A DNA stretch of 64,000 nt, from the NCBI GenBank assembly GCA_951799425.1, contig OX637397.1:39474409-39538408 (forward strand). Reading direction: 5' to 3'. Shown here piece after piece: positions 33,178 through 51,791 of this stretch (positions are counted from its first letter, which is position 1; each line of letters starts with the position of its first letter). Position numbers and translations under genes: made by a program. The notes beneath the pieces were generated by a model. That model did not search any database. It saw only the letters and a list, made by a program, of their open reading frames with translations, and was not told the origin of the DNA. Source of the DNA: Ilex aquifolium. Lineage: Eukaryota > Streptophyta > Magnoliopsida > Aquifoliales > Aquifoliaceae.

Positions 33178-36100
33178 TGAGCACCCCATGAGCTAGCCTA
33201 CCTAGATAGCTAAGTAACTAAAGTCCTCATTGGGACCCAAAGTGTTGTTCTAGTAATTTCAAACCTCCACATCAAGCAACGATTAGATAACTAACCACAT
33301 GAAACAATAATGATGATGTTTAAAGCAGTAGGTGCCGCAAATCATGCCATCAATATGAGGTCAAAATGAATGATACTGGCTGTTCAAAAAGAGTTTGGAA
33401 GATATGTCCCTCGAAAAGAGGCATTTGTTTTCAACACGTATTTTTTTAACTCGCAGGTGATAGGTAAACTTAACATGCACACAATTCCTCAAAAATTATA
33501 CACATCAAATCAATTTGAGCATCTCTTATGAAAAGAAAACTTATGAAAAGAAAACTTAGCAACTTAGGATAGTTAAGACCGAGGTTTTGTCGTTACTGAT
33601 GATGTAAAAAATAGATTTATGTAAGATCAACAATCGAATGAATAATGTAAGAGAATTAATGAAACAATTAATGATAAAAATGTAAATATTGTGTCAACAC
33701 ACAAGTATATAGTGGTTTGGTCAGGATGACTTACTCCACTTAGAGAAACGGCAAAGGTGGCCGAAAAACCTTTATTCATAAAGTAAGGTGAGAAAGAGAG
33801 AGAACAAATGTTAGTTCCTTGAGAGGTATGGTAGTTAGGATAGAGAAATAGCTATGGAAGATGTGTATAGGGAGATGCCCTCTCATGTAGAGAGAACTTA
33901 CAATTTATAGATACAGAGTCTTAGTTAAAGTGCTGATGTGAGGGTAAAGACACCAGTCCTTTGGGGATGATAGTTACAAAAAGTAAGTACAATTAAAAAT
34001 TGTCTAGATCTTCGAGAGTGAGCATTCGGATAATTGCTCTCCACGTGCTCTAATTTTCTTGGACTCCTTGGGCCTTAGACTAGGTCGGATCGATGAATTG
34101 GACTTAACCCGCCTTGTAACTAATTTTGGCTCACCTCACTAACTGGGCTTGACCCAACAAAATCTAGGCTCACCAGTTACCATCCAAGCTACACTTGTGA
34201 GTTCTCAAGGGCATTTGTCACATTTGAGCCGTGTCTCATGTTTGTGTGTCTCCGCGACTATCATTCGAGTTACCCTAATGAGTTCTCATGGGCATTTGTT
34301 ACATTTGAGTCAAATCTCATGCTTGCGTGTCTCCTGCATGTGTTTTGAATGGTTTTTTAGCCACTTCCTACCCATCCAAACAACCGATCGAAGGTTACAT
34401 GCACCAAGCAGATAGCCAAGCTACACCATATTTCAACAACGTGGCCAAACATGAGAGCACATGATGATGGGAATTAGGATGAACTTAGCTAAGAGCTTCA
34501 AGTCACACGATAATAGTATTTCTACATGCATGACAAAACTTCATCCATAGGATTCTCCCCGATTTGATTACAGACAGATTATCCACGTCAAGACTAAAAA
34601 ATTTATGAGTGATAAATCTCTCATGGTTTGACTCTAAAAAAATTATCAAGTTTTGAATTCAAGGTATTTGAACTTAACTCAACCCGTCTCTAGTCGACTA
34701 ACCTTAGGGTTAATTACCTTAAATGTTTCGTACATCAAGAAAATGGAAAACTCACTAGTGCGCAATCGGTGGTATAATGTGTAAATAGTAGCACTTTAAT
34801 TTTACATTGATGAAACTTGTGGATAAGATTTGCCGTGATTTACTCAAACATAAAGTCACCTGAGCCTTGACCATTTTAGTTGCGTTTAGACAGTAACCTG
34901 GAAACATGGAAATTATAAAAAAACAAAAAAACCCTCGAAATATGGGTAAGGCTACCCATATCAATACCAACTTTGATATCGTATATCCATTAATCGTTTG
35001 ATTGAATAATTTATTATTATTAATTAAAAATAATGAAATAATAAAATAATTGTACACGTGGTGTGTTCTTATTAGTTGAAAAATAGAATTACAATATCAA
35101 AAAAATATTTTTTAGTACAGTAACGAGACTCTGAAACTTTGGTAACATTTGAAAGCTTCATCAGTTTTATTGGAGAGGGAACCTAGGGCCGGATTTATTG
35201 GCCAACTGCTGGAATTTCAGTCCCCCAAACAAGGGAAGTAGGAAGAAAAATAACACCATAATGAAAGGACCTATGACAAAGGCTATGGATGAGATTGCAG
35301 AAATAGGGTCTCTATGTTTTTGCTGATGTTAGCAAACCCCAAACAGTTGGAAGAAATATACAAGTATTACCTTAAGACGATCTAGCGTTGAGTCACACGA
35401 TACTAAATGAAGCAATGTCAAGGTTTGAAAGTGCGGATTAAGTCACAATTCTTTTTAAGACGATGTAGATGGTTGAGTTGGCTGGTATTGGAAGATATAG
35501 CATGAGGTGATCGCCTAAGGCCAACACTGCCCTGGCCCTGTTCGCTTAGGTCCCACATCATTGCATGACTAAACTTGCTAAAAATATAGGGTAAGTTGTA
35601 ATTTTTGTCCATGCAGTTTTATTTGGTCTATGTGGTTTTAATATAAACAATTGTATTCTTAAAGTTTTAGCTGAATTTCAATTCAGTTATTCTATCCAAA
35701 TATATTAATTTGTTCTGACAGAAGGATATCGCAGGACTTGCACATGAGAGATATATATGTCTAGCAACAAAATCTCTCTTTTAAATTCTCACTATGTATC
35801 TGTTTTTTCTCCAAATCAATGAAATAAAGTGGGATTTTTCTAGCCTACACGTAAAGTATTTTTCACCAGACAAATATACATTTTTACCAAAGTCATGTGT
35901 TAGCCACTGTTGTGGTAACTATTTTTACCAATTTTGGAGCTACCACAACAATAGTAAACAAAAAAAAAAACCCACAAATATGGTAAAAATAATCACAAAT
36001 GTGATAAATTAAGATATGTTATCAAAAAAATAAAAATAAATCGAGACCGTAGTCAACTCCATATGTATTAATGTATATTCATTTAAGGAGAGAATGTCCC

Positions 36101-36188
36101 TTGTCAAATTTTTTTTTTTTTTTTTTGCATAGAGTTTTAGGCTTGTCTAAATTTTAATTATTAGGTGAATCAGATTAGGGTTGAACAA
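33178..36188. other. Intergenic DNA with a possible LTR relic
   Basis: At about 33580-34110 the phrases aagtatatagtggtttggtcaggatgacttactccact and nearby sequence look like part of an old LTR, but ends and target repeats were not found. Elsewhere no gene is supported. Confidence 0.45.
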
Positions 36189-36199
36189 AATGCAAAATA

Positions 36200-36425
36200 A
36201 ACTCTAAAGACTAGCTCAAGCGGTAATAAAGATGAGTTGTAAACTCAGTTGTCATGAGTTCAAATCTTAGCAATTTTTTGAGGTCAAACCATGAGGAATT
36301 TATCTCTCATAAATACCTTAGTCCCGACGTAAATAACATGCATCTGACCGGACTGGAGAAAAAATTAATTGAAGGAAGAATAAACTGATCCGAATATCTC
36401 TGACTATTGAAAAAAAAAAAAACAT
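36200..36425 (+). mobile_element. tRNA-derived SINE, copy 2
   Basis: A-box-like TAGCTCAAGCGGTAAT (about 36212), B-box-like GAGTTCAAATC (about 36248), a body shared with the copy at 9515-9752 (ccatgaggaatttatctctcat) and an A-run near 36410-36422. It is flanked by the 11-bp repeat AATGCAAAATA (36189-36199, 36426-36436), the expected mark of LINE-driven insertion. Confidence 0.82.
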
Positions 36426-36436
36426 AATGCAAAATA

Positions 36437-38854
36437 GGGATCACTTCAAGTTAAATATAATGGTGAGAATAATTTTAATAGTAAACAAAACTTTTTGCCA
36501 ATGCTTACCTTAGTTTAGCTTTTGCTCATAAACGTTGTACAGATCATGTGATTCATATCACATGGTAATGCACTTGATGACTTATTCACAGAAGACTTTA
36601 GCAAAGATGCAAGGCCTAAGCCACGACAGATTCAATGATTAATTATCAAGGAGGGCATGCCCTTTTAATCGAGTGATAATCATCTGAATACAGTGCAGGC
36701 AGGACGATTCCCCCCCACCCAAAAAACAGTGTGATCCTCCTTTACTCTGTAGCCAGCCCACTGACGGATTGTTTTCATTCGCTAAATTACGTTGGAAGTG
36801 CATAGTCTATTATGGGCCCTCTGGTTCAGCCCAAAACCAAGTGCTTTTGCCCTGACTTTTTTTGTATATCAGAGATTTTTTTTCTTACATCTATCAGAGA
36901 GTTTTTTTCTTACATCTATCTGTTGGAGAATTCACTGCACCTATGTCAAGGTCGAAGCTAAAATTCCAACACGTGATCTTGACAATAAAGAGTTTGTTTA
37001 GCCTTGCCCAACAACCATAGTTATGAAAACTCGAACTCAAATATTGAGTGAGAAAAATCGGAGTTCTTACCCAATAAATCAATCACTCGGTGTTTTCTTC
37101 GATTGTTGTGACCCGCATCAAAATATTTAAAGAATTTATTTATCAAATCATTGTGAACAATTAAATTAGTGGATCCCATATTTTTTTGTTAATAATACTG
37201 ATTAGTTCAATACTTCACATTAATTTAATACAAATCTGTGTAAAAATTTTTTGTAAGCACATCTTTAAACATTTCCCAAAGGCTACAGTACACTGCTTGC
37301 CTGCTGTTGCATCAGTCTTGGGAAATGTATTTTTCAGCCCTAATAAGTAAATTTTTATTAATATACTTTCTTTTTTTATTTAATAATTAATTGATGCATA
37401 TAAATTTTTATAAATTAAATTATGCACATAAATTTTTTATTATTTATAATATAAATAGCCCAAATCAAAATCAAAGGCCAAGATCATTTTTTGCTATTAT
37501 ATCGAAAAAAAATTTAGTACCATAGTGGTATGTTAAAAATAATAACTTCGAGGTAAATGTATAAGTAAATTTAGGTAATCATGATTGGTTAGCCGATATG
37601 GTGAGGTTCTCACCTCCAAATCTCTGATTCGTAACATTCGAATCTCGTTTAATATGATGTAGATGTATATATATAGTTGCAAAACACTATACGTGAAGTG
37701 TGAGATTGCAAAATTACTCTAAGAACCATATCGACCAATTTTGCCTATATAATGTCGAAAATTATATTTATACCAAGTCCGTTGACTCTAAGTATAACTT
37801 TAGATTTTTCTAATTACTCTCATTAATTTTAACATTTTGCATTGGCAAAACAACATGGTATGACAGTCTATATTAGGAATCTAATGTCCGGTTGCAATCG
37901 AATTAGTAATAGGTCTCAGTATTGGATGAGGTCCATTACTAATCTAATGATTGATAAAGTTTAATGACCATAATGCATTAGGTAGCTAAATTAGGAATAA
38001 GCACCCAAACATGGGCACTATCACAAATCAAAATTAAATTATGAATCGAAGTTTGAAATGTCTAATCCATGTTGATTTGAAATTTGTGGAAATTTGAATT
38101 GCCCAATTGTCTTTCTTTATAATGTGAAAATAGTTGATAACAAGTCTTATCGCAAGCTGTTTTCATACTATTATGTCTCGAAATTAGGATTGATGATTAG
38201 AAGGACATTTGTCACTAGAAAACTTTAGACGAAATTCAAGGGATAATTTGTCGGGAAAAGAGGCCAAAATATCACTTTGGCAAGTCAAATTTTATACACA
38301 AAAGAGTTTTGGAGAAAAAAACAAAGAAGACAGAAAAGCGAAGAAAGTACTCACATTTTCACTGCTCTTCATCTTTTGGTTTTTTTTTTTTTGGTAAATT
38401 AAATAAATATTCAGATAAATCACTTCACATATCTGTTACAGAGCATTGTCTCTCAACATCACACAGTTATCTGAAGGGAAAATTACTACTCTTCATCTTT
38501 TGTTTTTTTTTTTTTTTTATGGTATTGGGGTATGTTATGATTGGAGTTGAAGAATCTACAACAACTTAAATCATTTCAATTGTTTTTTTCGACACCTAAT
38601 TTGTCTTTTTTGAAAAGTAATTTAATAGGGTCCACATATCACAAGAATTTCATCTCACCTTTTCCAATGGAATGGAATTACCCCATATAGAGAAAGGTGT
38701 TATTGATTCTGTTCATCTTTGTCAGGATTAGGCTAATCCCAACCCATGAAAAACCATCCAAGCCTGGGTTTTGCGTATTCTCATACTAATTTAATCTTAT
38801 CTCACTCTTTCTCTTCTTCCTCTTAACCTCACAGTAAAGTTTAAATAAGACACA
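36437..38854. other. Intergenic DNA, minor repeats only
   Basis: A weak inverted repeat (attagtaat with ggtctc, and gaggtcc with attactaat) at about 37895-37945 may be a MITE remnant. A tRNA-like phrase (ggttagccgatatggtgagg, then cattcgaatctcg) at about 37587-37660 may be an old SINE head. No gene is supported. Confidence 0.5.
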
Positions 38855-39644
38855 TCTATATAATAAAGTAGCTTACAATTCAAATCTCAAAAGATAAACA
38901 AAATGACTTTTGCTATTCGCGGTTGAGATCACTTTAAATTTTACTTGAAAGTTAATCTAACGGCTAATATTAACACCCTAAATTTAATAGGAAAAATAGG
39001 GCCCTAAGGGTGTGTTTGGAGTGACTTTTTAAAAGTATTTTTAGAAATTATTTCTCATATTTACTTTAAAAAAAAAAAGTGTTTGAAACCGTCCCACCAC
39101 CACCGCCATCACCACCACCGCCGCCACCACTACCACCGTCACTGCCACCGCCGCCACCACTACCACCACCACCACCGCCACCACCACCACCACAACCATC
39201 GCCACCACAACCACCACCACCACCACCACCACCACCACCATTGTCGTCGTCGCCCCCATTGCCACCACCACCGCCGCCACCGCCGTCGTCGCCGCCACCG
39301 CCACCGCCTCCACCAACGCCACCGCCACCGCCACCACCACCACCATCATCGCCGTCGCTGCCACCACCACCACTACCATTGCCGCCGCCGCCACCATCAC
39401 CACCATCGCCACCACCACCACCACCATTGCTGCCGCCACCACGGTCATTGTCACCCACCACAACCATCATCGTCTCCTACCACCACCACTGCCGCCCACC
39501 ACCTCTCACCCCCACTACAAACCGATACTTAAATTCATTTATCTCTTCTCTATATTTGTGAATTGATTTTGAATATGAATACAAATATGTTTATTGTTTA
39601 CCATGTTTTATTACTCTGTGCCTTCAGACACAAGTAATAACTAG
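38855..39644 (+). mobile_element. Non-autonomous Helitron carrying a CCA/CCG microsatellite
   Basis: The 5' end TCTATATAATAAAGTAGC follows an A. The 3' end has the hairpin-like TGTGCCTTCAGACACA, then AGTAATAACTAG followed by T. It is 790 bp with no coding role. The ends match those of the Helitron at 10388-25960, so both belong to one family. Confidence 0.75.
39094..39507. repeat. Imperfect CCA/CCG trinucleotide array
   Basis: About 410 bp of ccaccaccg-type units with occasional tca and tcg. It gives spurious Pro-rich, His-rich and Gly-rich open frames in several phases. A related array is at 60727-61012. Confidence 0.9.
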
Positions 39645-39799
39645 TAAACTTAAATAAGACAATCATATTTTCTTAAATCTCACCATCTTGATGATGGTCT
39701 ATTTTAGAATGAAATCTATAATACAAAATAGGGTAGGTTTCAATAAGTTCATTCGACAGTTTCAAATAGACTCATCCAACGGCTACCAACATCTCTCTC

Positions 39800-39846
39800 A
39801 AAACTATTCACATTACACCGTACCTTCAGACACGGATTATCCCTAA
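39800..39846 (+). mobile_element. Second Helitron 3' end
   Basis: CGTACCTTCAGACACGG, then ATTATCCCTAA followed by T, 200 bp beyond the end of the previous Helitron. Its 5' end was not found; the 790-bp Helitron may have inserted inside or beside this older one. Confidence 0.45.
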
Positions 39847-41460
39847 TAAGACTAATAAACCTCATCCTTTTACACATAAATTTCTATTTTGTTTGAAAAT
39901 TCTCGCTGTATAGGATTACTCTGCATATCGAATTCACTCAAATAAACAAATCAAGAGACAATTTTACAAACTCGAAAGTTTTAAGTTGGAGGTTTTTTTT
40001 TTGGGTCAATTGCAGAGATTTACACTTAAAGATATTGAATTAGATACTCTAAGAAATCCAAATATCTATAAACAAAAACTATTAAGAAGGAAAAAGATGA
40101 GGTTTAGGACCACTCTCAGCCCACTATAATAAATTGAAGATACCACTGCATGAAAATGAAATCATATCTGAAACTAGTTTCATTGTCTAACTAATATGGA
40201 TAAGGCTAGGGTATCCAGTTCGTTATCATACAAGCACCAGCGGTGGGACATTAGGGCCAGGGGCCTAGGTCCCACCCTCACATTTTGTAATTTTTTTTTC
40301 TAAGTATATACATATATCATTTTGTTAAAAAAATTTTAAAAAAATTTTATTGCGTCCACCATAATATTTTTGTATAAGTTAACACATAATATTGGATATA
40401 TTTTGAACATATTGAAACTCATTTTGTAATTTTTTTTATCTTCTTTAAATATTGGATCAAAAATAGGATTAATATGTGATAAAATATAGAATTAATTTAC
40501 AAGTATATAAGAAACATGTTTATAAAATAAAGTTAAAAAATCCATTTGAACTTGAAAAAATTCAAATATAAACATCATAATCTTATGACATTACTCGCAT
40601 AAAATAAAAATAAAAAAGATGCTAAGAAAGCTAGAGAGATAAAAATATGCAATTGGTGATTGTATAAGCCTCACGCAATCTATTTCTGGCCTTTATATAA
40701 AATCCCATGAGACAATAACGATGCTGTCCATATATTTTTTTTTTTTGTGTTAATTTTCACCATTTTTTTACTTAGGATTCTTGCTTGGCGACGCTACAAC
40801 CAGTCTTTACTTTCATGTTTAGTGTATTTTATTATGGTGGAGTTTTTTTTATAATTGATATATTTTTTGGGTATAAATTAATAATTTTTGTTGTTTCTAC
40901 CCTAAATTTAATTATAAAATTACTTTAATTAGTCTATAATTAATTTTTAATTTTCAAACTTTGGTTGAAATATATGAATTTTTTTTTGATAACTAGAAAG
41001 TAAAGATTTAATACCGGAAAAATACATTTGGGTCCCTTACTGGGACTCCGGCACTTATGTAATAAACCTAACAGAATATGCAGTGAATCCAAACTCAAAC
41101 ATACCCAAACCCTGTTAATCATTCAGTCAAACTTGTCATTGACCTTCACGTAGACCCCAATCCGTAGCTCCAACTCACTGCAAAGGTGGGCCCCAGGATG
41201 CGGTGCTTTTCAGACCCTCCACATGTTCTCCATCAAATGGCGGTGAAACCATCACAGTTACCCACCGCCACACATTAACACCAACCACCAAAACACCACT
41301 CCAAACCGCCGCTAATACACCGAAAACCCGGTCCAAACCAGCCGGTCAAACCACCGCTGAACCCGTCAATCACAACCTCATCGGTTTCTCAACTTCCCCA
41401 TACACGGCTCTCCACGTGTCCACCTATTATTGGTTCTTCTCAAGAATCCAATGACAATCT
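39847..41460. other. Intergenic DNA upstream of the glucanase gene
   Basis: No gene is seen. The last 400 bp (from about 41050) are less AT-rich and include the probable promoter. Confidence 0.55.
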
Positions 41461-41466
41461 TTCCCT

Positions 41467-41474
41467 TATAAAAT
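41467..41474 (+). promoter_or_regulatory. Probable TATA box of the GH9 gene
   Basis: TTATAAAA within cccttataaaatcaatg, about 50 bp before the ATG. This implies a short leader. Confidence 0.6.
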
Positions 41475-41489
41475 CAATGCTACCGTTAG

Positions 41490-46379
<4,890 letters not shown>

Positions 46380-47123
46380 TTTCATTGCAGAATGTAAAAG
46401 AGAGAATGTAGTGGTGGGCAAAGGTCACCCTATCTATCATTGTACTAAGATTCCAATTGTTCCTATCCAGTGAATGAAAGAAAAGTAGTATGTCAATGTT
46501 TCTAACTTGCAAATGTGTGTGTTAATGCCTTGAATTGGGTTGATATTGCAAGTAACCTACCTATGGTTCAAAAGGGAAGATCTCATCGGTATGTTACCTC
46601 GAGTTTTTAAGTTTGAGATTCAGTTGATCAAACGCGCATGGTTTAAGAGCAACTTGTTTGCGTTTTAATCACAAACTAAGAGAATCTGATTGAGACGCCT
46701 TTTGGATATAGACAACATGGCTCGATTACTCAATTTGACTATAGTGTTGAATTCCTAGTGTGTAGCATCAATTGAGATTTTGGGATAATATAAAATTGAA
46801 TGAAAACACGAAGATTCATTCACCTAAATGTAATCATGTGAAACATGTATGATTATTATTTCTGCAATATGTTTGGAAAAAGAAAGTAAACTTTAAAATA
46901 AGTTTTTTTTTAATAAATAATTTAGGGTAAAACATTCCTGTGGTTGGTGAGCGGCCATTGGCCCCATGGATATGAGACCTGTGAAGGCACATGGTGGGGA
47001 TGGGGCACACATAATTACACTTCCAAAAAAACACTTGAAATTGAAAAGGCTTGGCGTTGTCCCACGGCATGTGACTTACATGATTGCATTATTAGAATGG
47101 AAACAGGTCACAAGCAATGTACA
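46380..47123. other. 3' flank of the GH9 gene
   Basis: Probable 3' untranslated region and intergenic spacer before the copia element. No further gene is seen. Confidence 0.6.
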
Positions 47124-47729
47124 TGTTATGAACCTAAAAATCACAAACAAAATAATAACGGAACGAAATAAAAAAAATAGGACATAAAGATTTACGTGGT
47201 TCGTCTCAACAAGCAAGCTTACGTCCACAAACGAAATACAACCGCAAGATTTCACTATTAAAAATTGGAGATTACAAAATTATCAAAACAAAGGCAAGAG
47301 AACCTTCATCCGCTCGATTCCAATATTATAATAATTATTGGACTAACAAAATAGAGCAAACCAATATTTGTTACTCGAAGAATTTGACGACGTCAAACTT
47401 GAATCGATGAAGACGTCTTGAATTCTCCTCTGCCGAAAGACCACACCGAATCCTTTTTCAAGCTTTTGGACTAAGGAATTTGATTCCTTCACAATGTCTT
47501 CATGGTGAGGAGTTCTCACGTGTTGAACAAAACAAAAGACTCCTTGAAGGCTTGGAGTTTAAACAACAAAAGTCCATGTTGGACTAAAACTCCATTAAAA
47601 TAATGAAACCAACATAATCCCAATTAAAACCAAACTTGTCTACTAAGGCCTCCAATTAAAAACTCATGTCTTAAATTAGAGTCCAAAAAAAAAAAAAATA
47701 ATTGACTTGAAATACAAGTCATCACAACA
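47124..47729 (-). repeat. 3' LTR of the copia element
   Basis: 606 bp. It is the 3' LTR in the element's own direction, about 93% like 51792-52392 by eye. Confidence 0.9.
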
Positions 47730-47817
47730 AATCTCTACCTTGACTTGTATTCTATTAATTCATCCAACCAAAGTGAACTTGACCGCTGCTTTCGTCAAAT
47801 ACCCCAAAAGATATAAC

Positions 47818-50800
47818 TCAAATAGTGCAAACATCAATCAAGTTCAAGCAATGCTTGAACTTGAGCATTGGTACCGGCTTAGTAAACATATCTGCTGGGT
47901 TCTCCGCTTTAGCAACTTTTTTCACTGTGACAATACCTTGAGCCATAACCTCACGAAATAAGTGATACTTAACATCAATGTGCTTGGTCCTTTCATAATA
48001 CATTTGATTTTTGGTTAAATGTATTGCACTTTGACTATCACAAAACACAGTAGTTACCTCCTCTTCTAAGCCCAAATCACAGACCAAACCTCTTAACCAA
48101 ATTACTTCTTCAACTGTCTCTGATACTGCCATGTATTTTGCCTCTGTGGTAGACAAAGTAACTGTAGACTGTAAGATCGCCCTCCAACTTACAGTGCACC
48201 CAAATAAAGTAAAAATATAACTTGTCAAAGATCTCCTCTTAGCTAGATCACCCGTATAATCTGAATCAACAAAACCAACAACTGTAGAATCGATGTCATC
48301 TCTTCTACTAAATACTAAGTCAACATCTGTAGTGCCTCTTAAATAACGAAGTATTCATTTCACAGCCTGCTAATGAACCTTCCCAAGATTAACCATGTAA
48401 CGGCTAACCACACTAACTGCCTGTAAAATATCTGGACGAGTGCAAACTATAGCATACATGATGCTCCCAACTGCACTAGAATAAGGAACACGTGACATAA
48501 ACTGTCCCTCATTCTCACTCTGCGATGATAAAGCTGCTGCAAGCCTAAAGTGAGCGACAAGTGGAGTACTCACGGGCTTCGAATTCTGCATCTCAAACCG
48601 CTCAATAACTTTCTCAATATATTTCTTTTGAGATAAATATAACATACCTGCTCTTCTATTCCTGTGAATCTCGATACCTAAAATTTTCTTTGCAGCACCC
48701 GAATATTTCATCTCAAATTCTAAACTCAATTATTTCTTCAACTTGTCAATCTCTAACATGTTCTTAGCAATAATAAGCATGTCATCCACATAACGTAATA
48801 AATATATAAAAAAATCATCTGACAACTGTCTGTGATACACACAACTATCATAATTAAATCTAAAGTAACCATGATCTACCATAAAAGTGTCAAAACGTTT
48901 GTACCACTGTCTTGAAGACTGTTTTAAACCATATAATGATTTCTTCAATAAACAAAAATAATTTTTTTTACCTTGAACAATAAATCCCTCTGGTTGATGC
49001 ATGTAGATAGTTTCCTCTAGCTCACCATATAGAAAAACTATCTTTACATCAAGTTGTTCAACCTCAAGATTGAGTGAAACAACCATGGCAAACAATACAC
49101 AAATAGAGCTATATTTCACCACTGGTGAGAAAAATTCATTGAAGTCCACACCATATCTCTGACTGTAGCCCTTTGCAACCAATTGTGCCTTGTACCTTGC
49201 AGATTCAACCCCTAGAATTCATTCCTTTTTTTGGAAGACCCATTTGCAACAAACAGTCTTCATGCCCTTAGGCAACTTCATTAATTCCCAAGTTTGGTTC
49301 TTATGAAGAGATTCAATTTTCTCAGCCATAGCAACAACTCAATGTCCAAACTCATTACTTGTGACAGCTTCTGAATATGTGGAAGACTCCTGAACACCAA
49401 ACTCCTCTGCTATAGTCAGTGCATAAGCCACCAAGTATACAGACCCATATTTCTGAGGGGGTTTAATTTGTCTCATTTCTCTACCTGTTGCAATACTAAA
49501 CTCATGTTGTTCTTGCGGATGATCACTTGAACTAGAATCAGGTAAATCTGAAATAGATTGAACTGGAGTACTTTTTGTGAAGCTTCTACTTGTAGCTCCA
49601 TCTCCTTGCTATAACTCTGTTATTTCTCTACAGAAACTATAAACTCCTTTCTCGGATGAAACATGAAAGATTCATCAAATACAACATCTCTACTGACTAT
49701 AAACTTGGGTGGTTTAGGATTAGAACACCGCAATCTATATCATTTTACACCATTAGCATAACCAATAAATATGCATTTCTTGGCCCTAGACTCAAGTTTA
49801 CCATCATTCACATGACAATAAGCAGTGCGACCAAATATTTTTAAATCAAAATATATAATTAGCAGGGGTATCAAACCATACCTCATGTGGAGTCTTCAAC
49901 TCAATAGCAGTGGATGGAGAACGATTAACCAAATAGCAAGCAGTGTTGACAGTCTCAGCCCAAAAATCTTTATATAATCCTACATTAGAGAGCATACAAC
50001 GTGCTCTCTCCAAAAGAGTCCTATTCATCATCTCTATAACCTCATTTTGCTGTGGAGTAGACCGGACAATACGATGTCTAACAATGTCTTCATCTCTACA
50101 TAACTCATTAAATTCACCTCCACGACGTTTGACTTTCTTGCCTATCTGTTTCTCAATCAATGTCTTCCATTGGTTGAAAGTCCCAAAAACATCACTCTTG
50201 TATTTTAGAAAATATACCCAAATCTTTCTTGAATAATCATCAATAAAGGTGAAAAGAAATCGAACACCACACTTAGATGGAACCTGAGAAGGACGCCAAA
50301 GGTCTATGAATAGTTGTATTGAACTTGACTCTCCATTGTTTTCCGAAGACATAATGCTCACAAAAATCAAGTTTCCCAATTTTCTGTTTGCCAAGCAAAC
50401 CTTGTTTACACAAAACTTTCATACCCCTCTCGCTCATGTGACCCAAACGCATATGTCATAGCTGGGTAGTATCTGAATTTGAAATTTTTGAAGATGACAC
50501 ACCAGCTGCACCAATCACAGTATCACCCTGAAGAACATAGATGCCATTAATTTTTTTACCTTTCATCACAACCAGAGAACCTCTGCAGACTTTCATAACT
50601 TCACCTTCAGCAGAAAACCTGCAACCAATGAAATCTAAAGTACCAAAGGAAATCAAATTCTTCTTTAATTCTGGAATATGTCATACATCTGTCAAAGTCC
50701 TCACAACTCCATCATGTGTCTTAATTCGGATAGTACCTATTCCAACAGTTTTGCAAGCAATATTATTTTCCATCAAGACTGAACCACCATTAATTGACTC

Positions 50801-51765
50801 ATAGGTGGTAAACCAAACTCTATTAGGACACATATGATAGGAACAACCCGAATCAAGAATCCTTAATCATTAAAACGTCCATCAGAGACAACAACTGTAA
50901 GGACATTATCTGAACCATCAAATGTATCTTCTGCAACACCAGCAAGAGAAATCAGAAAGATTTGATTTTTTCTGTCCCATTTTATTTTTCAACTTAAAAC
51001 AATCACGTTTATAATGACCAATTTTATAACAATAGAAACATTCAACATTATTCTGTTTCTTCCTAAACTGTGATCGACATCCAGATTTTTCTTTTCCTTT
51101 ATCTGAATTTCTTTCAACATATCGACCTCTATTATTATTAGAGGAATTATCATGACGACCCTTCACAAACAGACCCTTGGCTTGAGCATCACTGCCCTTA
51201 CCGTGCAATTTAGTACGCAACTCTTTAGAATTTAAAGAGGATTTCACATTAACTAAAGAAATTAAGTCTCTCCCATATAACATCAAATTAACAAAATTAT
51301 CAAACGAATCAAGCAGCGAGCATAACACAATTAGAGCTTGATCTTCATCCCCAATTTTAATATTAATATTTTTCAAATCAATAATAATGTTGTTCAATTC
51401 AACAAGATGTTAATTAATTGTCATACCTTCCTTCATCTTGAGTGTATACAACTGTTGCTTCAGATACAAGCGGTTGACGAGATATTTCTTCATATATAAA
51501 CTCTCCAACTTTTTCCATAGCCCTTCGATTTTGTCTGCATCGACAACCTCACGAAGAATTTCATCAGCAAGGGACAACTGAATTGCACTGTGTGCTTTTT
51601 CTTCAATATCAACAACTGTACTCTGATCTGTCTCATTGGATAAAGTTCCATCAATGATTTTTGCCAAACCCTGCTGACGAAGCAAAGCCTTCATCTTGAT
51701 TTGCCATAAACTAAAATTTTTCTGACCATCAAATTTTTCTACCTCAAATTTTGCTGCAGCTATCT
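47818..51765 (-). pseudogene. copia gag-pol, inactivated
   Basis: Pieces in order: gag (about 51765-51410, with KMKALLRQQGLAKI), zinc knuckle CFYCYKIGHYKRDC (about 51040), protease region [13 protein letters not shown] (about 50860), pre-integrase finger (about 50460), integrase core with FTFIDDYSRKIWVYFL (about 50260-49860), reverse transcriptase (49182-48730, with LDVKIVFLYGELEE and YVDDMLI) and RNase H (48729-47818, with TKHIDVKYHLFRE). Stops and frame changes separate almost every part. The family is of the TNT1/Tork kind by motif similarity. It has no function now except as possible template for enzymes supplied by other copies. Confidence 0.9.
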
Positions 51766-51777
51766 CGAAACCAATAA

Positions 51778-51788
51778 CTCTGATACCA
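51778..51788 (-). other. copia primer binding site
   Basis: TGGTATCAGAG on the minus strand, three bases inside the 5' LTR. It is complementary to the 3' end of initiator methionine tRNA, the usual copia primer. Confidence 0.9.
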
Positions 51789-51791
51789 ATT

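Noticed and set aside
33580..34110. Full LTR retrotransposon
   Set aside because: Phrases look LTR-like, but no ends, second copy, primer site or coding region was found.
37562..37690. Third SINE head
   Set aside because: Box-like phrases only; no body shared with the two good copies and no A-tail or TSD found.
39079..39561. Long Pro-rich, His-rich and Gly-rich open frames on both strands
   Set aside because: They are translations of a CCA/CCG microsatellite inside a Helitron; open in several frames, with no domain, no signal and no intron logic.
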